Shown piece after piece: positions 56,616 through 64,000 of a stretch of DNA of 64,000 bases (positions are counted from its first letter, which is position 1; each line of letters begins with the position of its first letter). The stretch comes from Lampris incognitus (taxonomy: Eukaryota; Chordata; Actinopteri; Lampriformes; Lampridae). The notes under the pieces are model-generated. The model had not been told where the DNA came from, searched no databases, and saw only the letters and a list, made by a program, of their open reading frames with translations. The DNA lies in assembly GCF_029633865.1 (NCBI RefSeq), contig NC_079222.1, positions 30,393,311 to 30,457,310 on the forward strand, written 5' to 3'. Made by a program: the position numbers and the translations under genes.

Positions 56616-57121
56616 CCTTCCAGTAATCTTAAGTGCCCAAGAAATTGCGGATTGGTAAATCAGCGTATACAAAATCGGAAATCCAAACAAGAGACACCTA
56701 TAAATGCCACTACCCTCCCCCATCAAGTCACCCCCATAAATGTCCATTTTGTGGGTCAAAAATGAAAGCCAGTTATTAAAAACCAGGAGTCCTCGCTCGG
56801 TGTGAATAGGAGCAAGCCAACAGTTGTGAGAAAGTAATCTACCGTAGTGCTCATCATTATCCCTCTAGGGTTGGGGACCAAATACAATGAATCCATGTCG
56901 ACTCATCTTTCTAGTAAGGGGACACGTCTTAGCTATGCTTTTGTTTGTCACCTAAGACTGACTGGGAAAGAGCCAAGCTAAGCTCTGCCTCATTTTGTGA
57001 GTATATGATTCTAAAGAATGCTCATAGCCAAGGGATGAAAATCACCACTTTATTGTCATTTCGCCACACAACAATGACGTGAAATAAACACTACTGAATG
57101 GGGTTCATGTTTGTTGTGGGA
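56616..57121. repeat. Short Lys-Ala spacer
   Basis: Block-B counterpart of 44,357, with the same deletion junction. No gene. Confidence 0.75.
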
Positions 57122-57194
57122 GGGGAATTAGCTCAAGTGGTAGAGCGCTCGCTTCGCATGCGAGAGGTAGCGGGATCGATGCCCGCATTCTCCA
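57122..57194 (+). tRNA. tRNA-Ala(CGC), consensus
   Basis: All stems pair; the G at position 1 that is lost in the block-A counterpart (44,838) is present. Anticodon CGC. Confidence 0.92.
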
Positions 57195-57488
57195 GAGAAG
57201 TTGGTTGAGGGATAGTTGTATTATGTTTGTGCAGGCCTCTTAAGACCTGAACAATTATTGTCACTTCAACTACAGGACTTACCTACTATACAGGGTTGCC
57301 AATCCAGTTTAGCTTTGCCAGCATTTTGCTGTTTTGTAGATGGATGCCACATAGGTATAACTTAAGGAAGCATACTTATTGTAGTTCTACAACACGGAAA
57401 TTAACTGTGACGACAGGCTTTCAATATTTATGGAGATCAGTACTGTGAAGTATAACCACGAGATTTATTTTCCGTATAAGGCTGCCAA

Positions 57489-59668
57489 TCCTGACACCAT
57501 TCTCCACCCACTCCACCCTGCCTGCACTCTCTTCTTCACCTCTCTTCTGCACTCCCCGTTACTTTAGACAGTTGACCCTATATGCCTTCGTCACCTCTAC
57601 TCCTTCTATCCTCACCATTCCGCTGTCCTCCGTCTCATTCGCGCATATGTATTTCGTCTTGCTCCTACTGACTTTCATCCCTCTTCTCTGCAGTACATCC
57701 CTCCACCTCTCCAGGCTCTCCTGAACATGCATCCTACTCTCACTACAGATCACAATGTCATCCGCAAATATCATGGTCCACGGAGACTCCTGCCTGATCT
57801 CATCCGTCAGCCTGTCCATCACATTGCAAACAAGTAAGGGCTCAGAGCCGATCCTTGATGTAATCCCACCTCCACCTTGAACCCATCTGTCATTCCAAAC
57901 ATACACCTCACCACTGTCAAACTTCCCTCATACATATCCTGCACCACTCCTGCATACTTCTCTGCAACTTCCTCATACAATACCACACCTCCTCTCTCGG
58001 CACCCTGTCGTATGCTTTCTCTAAATCTTCAAAGACACAATGTAACTCCTTCTGACCTTCTCTATACTTCTCAATCAACATTCTCAAAGCAAACATCGGA
58101 TCTGTGGTGCTCCTTCGTGGCATGAAACCATACTGCTGATCAACTATAGACCTCTGTAGTTGCTACAGTTCTGCACATTGCCCTTGTTCTTGAAAATTGG
58201 TACCAGTATACTTCTTCTCCACTCCTCAGGTATTCTCTCGCTTTCCAAGATTGTGTTAAACAATCTAGTTAAAAAGTGGGTACAGAAGAGTGTCAGGAGT
58301 GATTTGCGACAGAAGTGTACCAGCAAGAGTTAAAGGGAAGGTTTACAAGACGGTTGTGAGACCAGCTATGTTATATGGTTTGGAGAAAGCTGCACTGACG
58401 AAAAGACAGGAGTCGGAGATGGATGTGGCAAGAGTTGAAGATGCTAAGATTTTCATTGGGAGTGACGAAGAAGGACAGAATTAGGAATGATTATATTAGA
58501 GGGACTGCTCAAATTGGACGGTTTTGAGACAAAGCAAGAGAGGACAGATTGAGATGGTTTAGACATGTGTGGAGGAGAGATGCTGGGTATATTGGGAGAA
58601 GGATGCTGAATATGGAGCTGCCAGGGAACAGGAAAAAAGGAAGGCCAAAGAGGAATTTTATGGATGTGGTGGGGGAAGACATGCCTCTGTCACACCAGCC
58701 GTGCAGTGAGTCTGATGGGGAAGACTGCGGAAGGGGGAAGACTGAGAAGGATCTTGGTATGGGGCAACTGGATGAAATGAGTGGAAGTGATCAGAGTGAG
58801 CCAGAGGAGGAGAATAAATCTCAAAGATCCAACAATGAAGAGGAAAAGAAATCTCCCCAGGTAAAACACATACCTTCCGAGTCAATAAGGGTCAGGAGAA
58901 ACCCCCGCCAAAGAGACTGACGTATGAATTAAAGACCCTGGACCCCCCACTCAGTTCAGCCGAAGATAGACATGGGATAGAGAATATGGAAGAGAGCTAA
59001 AGTAAAGATGAACAAGAGGGTGGCAGAGAGTGACACACATGTACATACCCCATGACACACGCATCTCATCATGGCTGTGTTTTGAGTTATGGGCTACTTG
59101 TGAACTTAATCTGATAGCGGTGACGCCATCAAACATAGCGGGGGTAGATGTAAGGAAGTGAGTTACACTTATTCGCCGGCAGAGGATGATCTTGCATTGT
59201 TGGCACGTATTTTTTCCTTCTTGAGCGTTGCCGAATTCTGAGTCTTTTGTCCCTCCGTGGCTACTGTAGAGCCAGTTCCGTTTTGTGTTACAAGCTGCCC
59301 GTATGCTGCGAGTGGTGCTGTGTATGAGGAAGCTAAGAAATGCAGAAAACCTGCTCTGCCTAAACCGCCATGAGGACTACTGTCTCCCGTCTGTACAACT
59401 GTATTCTCCCTCCGTCCGCCCTGGAGTCAGTATACATTAAAAAATAACACGACGCAGACTCTGTTCAAGGGGTGTTCGGGCCGACAGCCAGAATAGGGTT
59501 ACAGCTTTGGTATGGAGTATTGGTATCCTCCAGACTCGCTCACGGCTGGTGTAGCAGAGAAAGATGCAAAAGACAGGAAGTAATGGAAACGGATGATCCG
59601 CTGTGGCGACCCCTAACGGGAGCAGCCGAAGGTAGTAGTAGTAGAAGTAGTAGTAGTATTAGTAGTAG
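57489..59668 (+). mobile_element. RTE 5'-inverted copy with nested insert (block B, second)
   Basis: Counterpart of 45,205 with the same internal deletion; nested insert from about 58,683 to 59,560, LTR-like segment 59,149-59,503, tail with interrupted TAG repeat. Confidence 0.86.
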
Positions 59669-59890
59669 ATAAGGCTGCTCATTCAGTTTATCTATCCAGT
59701 GCAATTTTACTCTGATTTTAAAAAGGTACAGCATTGTCACGCAGGAAGATGTAACGGTATTGGACAAGCATTGTTACTGTATCTCTAGAACACTGAAATG
59801 ATCAGCAATAACGGGTTTGGACATTCTGCTTGATCAGTAATCTGAAGATAAGAGTTCATGACACAATCTACATCGAAATATAAAACCATT

Positions 59891-59962
59891 CTGGCTGTTT
59901 GAGGGTTGAACTCACGAACTTCAGATTATGAGACGGACGAACTGCTACTGCTCCAACAAACT
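59891..59962 (-). pseudogene. tRNA-Met(CAT) relic
   Basis: 72 bases; counterpart of 47,615 with a better anticodon arm (TCATAATCTG). Confidence 0.66.
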
Positions 59963-60335
59963 AGGGTAACAGCGCTCAGGGACAGTCACAGAACAAGTGT
60001 AAAACTGTCCCCTAATTATCCAATGTCTCCAACTGCGGTCTTGTTAAAGCACCTCAAAACCAATAATTTTCTAAGTGTTGTAAGCAATAGGAAATAACAT
60101 GTGCTCCTATCAGACCTCCTATGAATTGTGACATAATTTAAGGACTTCTTTTTCAGCATATTTGATAAGGCGTTCATGTGACTTTTTTCCACTGTTCTTC
60201 TATGTGCACCACATTTGATTGGAGTTGCTTGAGCAGGAGTTCTTCATGACGCTAGCAACTGTGCATGCGTTTATAAATAAAGTATTGAGGAGCTGCACTT
60301 TAGTTAATGAAGACTCTTCTGAAGTTTGGAACAAA

Positions 60336-60408
60336 CGCCTGAACAGGGACTTGAACCCTGGACTCTCATATTAAAAATCTGATGTTTTACCGTCTGAGCT
60401 ACCTAGGC
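60336..60408 (-). tRNA. tRNA-Lys(TTT), several changes
   Basis: Counterpart of 48,077. TTT kept, T arm perfect, D stem and anticodon stem weakened (TAAAAC, ATTTT). Confidence 0.7.
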
Positions 60409-61937
60409 CCTTCCAATAATCTTCAGTGCCCAAGAAATTGGTGATTGGTGAAATGTATCTCAAGGTAAATGTATCTATATAGCCCTAAAATATAATTTGG
60501 TCCCAGAGGACTTTGAAATCACAATTACTTTCTGTGCAATGTATGCCACCCCTATCCTTTGACCTTCGATTCAGATGAGGAAAATGTAAATGGGAATTTA
60601 TTTATTTTTTATATTTCTTTTATTCTGAACTTTCAAAAATTTTCAAATTTTAAACTTGCGCATACAAAATCGGACATCTAAACAGGAGACACGTATAAAT
60701 CCCACTAGTCACTCCCGTAAATGTCAATCTTGTAGGTCAAAAAATGAAAGCCAGTTATTACAACCAAGAGTCCTTGCTCTTTCTGAATAGCAGCAAGCCA
60801 ACAGTTGTGAGACAGTAATCTACCGTAGAGCTCATCGTTATCCCTCAAGGGTAGGGGACCAGATACAATGAGTACATGTCGACTCATCTTTCTGGCAAGG
60901 TCACAAGTCTTCGCGATAATTTTCTTTGTCACCTAACATTGTTTAATTTAGTATCATTGGTGCTGACATAAAAAAATAAAATAAAAAAAAACGTTGAAGT
61001 TTCTATCCGTTCATCCATTATCCGAACTGCTTATCCTGCGTTCAGGGCCACGGGGATGCTGGAGCCTATCCCAGCAGTTATTGGGCGGCAGGGGGGGAGA
61101 CACCCTAGACAGGCCGCCACGCCATCACAAAGCCGGCACACAGCACGGTGGCGCAGTGGTTAGAGCGGTTGCGTCACAGCAAGAAGGTCCTTGGTTTGAG
61201 CCCTGGGGTAATCTAACCTTGAAGGTCACCCCGGGTCGTCCCCTGTGTGGAGTTTGAAGTTTCTACTGTGTGCGTTATGTGCCTCGCCCTCCTGTTTCTG
61301 CCTATGTCATGCCAGCACCCTAAGATTAGCTTCAGTGTCGGTAGCTCTGGCCTTAGATAAAAGCGAACATCAGTTGGCAATGCTAGGTTTAAAGTAGTCG
61401 GCAATAGATTCGCCTACTGCTAACATGTTTTGTTTAATGGTGGCTGAGAGGACAAGCAAAAACAGAGAAACACTGTGCACTGAGGATGAGAGACTGCAAA
61501 TGAGTCCAAACAGCTGTTGCAAGGGAGCACTCCTACCTTGCGGGACCAGGATAAACAAAGCTTCATTTGCTGATGTGGTTAAGCTATCCTTCGCACGGTC
61601 GCAAACCTAATGGGCTGACTTTAAGGCCAAAGCTCTAAGATATCTGGAGTGTCAGTCAAATTTAACCTTATGGAGCGAAGTTCCATTTGCTGACAGATGG
61701 ACAAGTCTCTGTAAGAGAGACCACCAATCTAAGAGGAGAGCACAGCTACAACAAGACATTTCAACACAGCTAGATAAGTTAGCAGTAAACGTCAAAGAGC
61801 TAAGCTGACCTGTGCCTCATTTAGTGAGTATACGATTTCAATGAAGGCTCATAGCCGAGGGATGTTTAATTTCATTTCGCCATATAACTATGATGTGAAA
61901 TAAACCCTACTCTATGGATTTCCTCGCTGATGCGTGA
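60409..61937. repeat. Long Lys-Ala spacer with SINE-like element
   Basis: Counterpart of 48,150. No gene recognised. Confidence 0.75.
61006..61253 (+). mobile_element. Composite SINE-like element, block B
   Basis: Same element and same TTGAAGTTTCTA duplication as 48,749, with two or so substitutions, so it was inserted before the block was duplicated. Confidence 0.8.
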
Positions 61938-62010
61938 GGGGAATTAGCTCAAGTGGTAGAGCGCTCGCTTTGCATGCGAGAAGTAGCGGGTTCGATGCCC
62001 GCATTCTCCA
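61938..62010 (+). tRNA. tRNA-Ala(TGC), with canonical T loop
   Basis: All stems pair. It is the only copy whose T loop reads TTCGATG rather than ATCGATG, the textbook B-box form. Anticodon TGC. Confidence 0.92.
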
Positions 62011-62512
62011 GAGAAGTTGGCTGGGACTTGGCTGTGTTACGTTTGCGCAGGCCTCTTAAGACTTAAACAATTATTGTCACTTTAACGGCAAGACTTCCCT
62101 ACTATACAGGGCTGCCAATCCTGTTCAGCTTTGCCAGAATTGTGCTGTTTTTTAGATGGGTGTCACATAGGTATAACTTCAGCAAGCATAAATATTGTAT
62201 TTCAACAACTGAAATGAACTTTGACGATAGGCTTTCAATATTTACAGAGATCAGCACTGTGAAGTGTAATTATGAGACTTATGTTACATATAAGGCTGAT
62301 AATCCAGTTTATTTATCCAGTGCAATTTTACTCTAATTTTAAAGAGGTACAGCATGGTCACGCAGGAAGACGTAACGATACTGGACAAGCATCGTTATTG
62401 TATTTCTAGAACACTGAAATGTTCAGCAATAACGGGTTCGGACATTCTGCTTGATCAGTAATCTGAAAATAAGCGTTCATGACACAAATCTACAGCGAAA
62501 TATAAAACCATT

Positions 62513-62585
62513 CTGTCTGTATGAGAGTTGAACTCACGAATTTCAGATTATGAGACTGACGCACTGCTTACTCCTTCAACAAACT
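62513..62585 (-). pseudogene. tRNA-Met(CAT) relic
   Basis: Same as the copy at 50,245. Confidence 0.67.
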
Positions 62586-62698
62586 AGGGAACGGTGCTCA
62601 GGTACAGTCACACTACAAGTGTAAAACTGTCCCCTAATTATCCAATGTCTTCAAGTGCGGCCTTGTTAAAGCACCTCAAAGCCAGAAATATAAGTGTT

Positions 62699-62720
62699 GT
62701 AAGCAATTGGAAATAACATG
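62699..62720 (+). other. Empty target site of the block-A RTE insertion
   Basis: A single copy of the 22-base sequence that flanks the RTE at 50,453-53,240 on both sides, followed by the same TGCTCATACC. It shows the pre-insertion state. Confidence 0.93.
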
Positions 62721-62954
62721 TGCTCATACCAAACCTCATATGAATTGTGACATAATCTAAGGGCTTCCTTTCAGCATATTTGAAAATGTGTTCATGTCGC
62801 TTTGTTTCCACTGCTCTTCTATGTGCATCGTATTTGATTGGAGTTGCTTGAGTAGGAGTTCATCAGGACACTAGCAACTGTGAATACGTTTATAAAGACG
62901 GTCTTTAGCAGCCTCACTTTAGTTAATGAAGACTCTTCCGAAGTTCGAAATAAA

Positions 62955-63027
62955 CGCCCGAACAGGGACTTGAACCCTGGACCCTCAGATTAAAAGTCTG
63001 ATGCTCTAACGTCTGAGCTACACAGGC
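62955..63027 (-). tRNA. tRNA-Lys(TTT), near-intact
   Basis: Counterpart of 53,495. Anticodon and T arms perfect; acceptor GCCTGTG/TTCGGGC; one D-loop change. The T7 run of block A is absent (plus strand AAATAAA). Confidence 0.85.
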
Positions 63028-63732
63028 CCTTCTGGTAACTTTGAGTGCCCAAGAAATTGCTGATTGCTGAAATGTAGCTCAAGTCAAATTTATCTGTATA
63101 GCCCTATATTATAATTTAGACCCCGAGGGCTTTGAAGTCACAATTAATTTCTGTGCAATGTATGACGCCCCCTATCCTTTCACCCCCAATTCAGATGAGG
63201 AAAAACAAATCTACAATTTTTTTTAAAATTTTCATTTATTTTGAACTTTCAACTAATTCCAAATTGTAAACTTGTGCATACAAAATCTGGAATCCAAACA
63301 GCAGACCCCTATAAATCACATTACCCTCCCCCATCAAGTCACCCCCATAAATGTCAATTTTGTGGGTCAAAAAAATTAAAGCCAATTATAAAAAAACAAG
63401 AGCCCTTGCTCGGTCTGAATTGGATCAAGCCAACAGTTGTGAGAATGTAATCTAAACGTATGGATCATCATTATCCCTCAAGGGCAGATGACCAGATACA
63501 ATGAATCCATGTCGACTTATCTTTCCGGCAAGGCCATACGTCTTACGTTTTTCTTTGTCACCTAAGACTGACTGGGAAAGAGCCAAGTTAACCTTTGCCT
63601 CATTTAGTGAGTATACGATTTTAATGAATGCTCATAGCCAAGGGGATGAAAAACACCACTTTATTGTCCTTTTGCCGCGCAACTATGACGTGAAATAAAC
63701 CCTACTGCATGGGGTTCTTCTTTGACGTGGCA
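63028..63732. repeat. Short Lys-Ala spacer
   Basis: Counterpart of 53,568 with the same deletion junction. No gene. Confidence 0.75.
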
Positions 63733-63805
63733 GGGGAATTAGCTCAAGTGGAAGAGCGCTCGCTTTGCATGCGAGAGGCAGCGGGATCGATGCCCGCATT
63801 CTCCA
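63733..63805 (+). tRNA. tRNA-Ala(TGC)
   Basis: Counterpart of 54,273; differs by T to A in the D loop (GTGGAAGAGC). First gene of a third block that the window cuts off. Confidence 0.9.
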
Positions 63806-64000
63806 GAGGAGTTTGCTGTGTTACGTTTGTGCATGTCTCTTTAGACCTCAACGATTAATGTCACTTTAACTGCAGGATTTACCTACTATACAGGGCTGCC
63901 AATCCAGCTCAGCTTTGCCCGCATTTTGCTGTTTTGTAGATGGATGCCACATAGGTATATCTTAAGCAAGCATACTTATTGTATTTCTACAACACGGAAA

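Larger units (their letters stand above)
54273..63732 (+). repeat. Higher-order repeat copy B (three monomers, about 9.46 kb)
   Basis: Matches block A element by element, including both twin-primed RTE copies and the SINE-like element with its target duplication. The full-length RTE of block A is absent. Differences are scattered substitutions and short indels, for example a 10-base duplication inside the Lys copy at 56,533. A third block starts at 63,733 and is cut off by the window end. Confidence 0.88.
10901..64000 (+). repeat. tRNA-gene tandem array, right arm (Ala on +, Met/Lys on -)
   Basis: The same monomer as in the left arm, reverse-complemented: tRNA-Ala (+), about 0.5 kb gap, tRNA-Met relic (-), about 0.35 kb gap, tRNA-Lys (-), spacer, next Ala. 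Many monomers are enlarged by LINE, DNA-transposon or LTR insertions. At 10,990-11,642 and 37,635-38,229 the spacer runs straight into the Met relic and the Ala gene is missing. Small open frames across the spacers recur only because the repeat recurs and show no protein-family motif. Confidence 0.9.

Noticed and set aside
1-64000. Many open frames of 60-130 codons in the spacers
   Set aside because: They recur only because the monomer recurs, shift and break between copies, overlap tRNA genes on either strand, and show no protein-family motif.

Overview
This is nuclear DNA from a vertebrate, almost certainly a teleost fish. It has no operons and no open host gene. It carries tRNA genes of vertebrate type, RTE- and L2/CR1-type LINEs with the 3' ends usual in fish genomes (RTE ending in GTGGCGACCCC...(TAG)n, L2 ending in repeated TGTAATG), a hAT MITE, a THAP-exon DNA transposon and LTR fossils. 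I found no convincing host protein-coding gene.

Nearly the whole window is one decaying tandem array. The basic monomer is about 1.5-2.9 kb and carries, in fixed order, a tRNA-Ala gene on one strand and then a tRNA-Met(CAT) relic and a tRNA-Lys(TTT) gene on the other. I count 25 Lys, 21 Ala and 20 Met copies, from consensus-perfect to clearly broken. From 1 to about 10,900 the monomers lie in one orientation (Lys and Met on +, Ala on -). At about 10,900 the array flips, and from there to 64,000 Ala is on + and Met/Lys on -.

Mobile-element insertions act as markers and show higher-order repeats. The order THAP element, hAT element, RTE element occurs at 14.8, 19.3 and 21.35 kb and again at 38.9, 41.6 and 42.4 kb, so a block of at least three monomers was duplicated. 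From about 23,002 to 36,320 a 3.31-kb unit (tRNA-Ala, RTE 3' fragment, Met relic, tRNA-Lys, L2 fragment) is present four times, apparently differing only in simple-repeat lengths. From 42.0 kb to the end a three-monomer block of about 9.46 kb is present twice plus the start of a third. Its first copy is enlarged to about 12.27 kb by a recent RTE insertion with a 916-codon open frame. The second block keeps the empty target site at about 62,699.

Other insertions are a MITE at 4.68 kb, an L2 fragment at 8.26 kb, a broken Gypsy-type fossil at 15.5-18.0 kb with its own nested MITE, a solo-LTR-like fossil inside a tRNA-Ala gene at 20.9 kb, a composite SINE-like element at 48.7 and 61.0 kb, and an unidentified insert at 39.7 kb. 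The array resembles in principle the tandem tRNA-gene repeats known from Xenopus and zebrafish. The expected job of any working copy is RNA polymerase III supply of tRNA-Ala and tRNA-Lys, but most copies lack a nearby T-run terminator, so how many are used is open.
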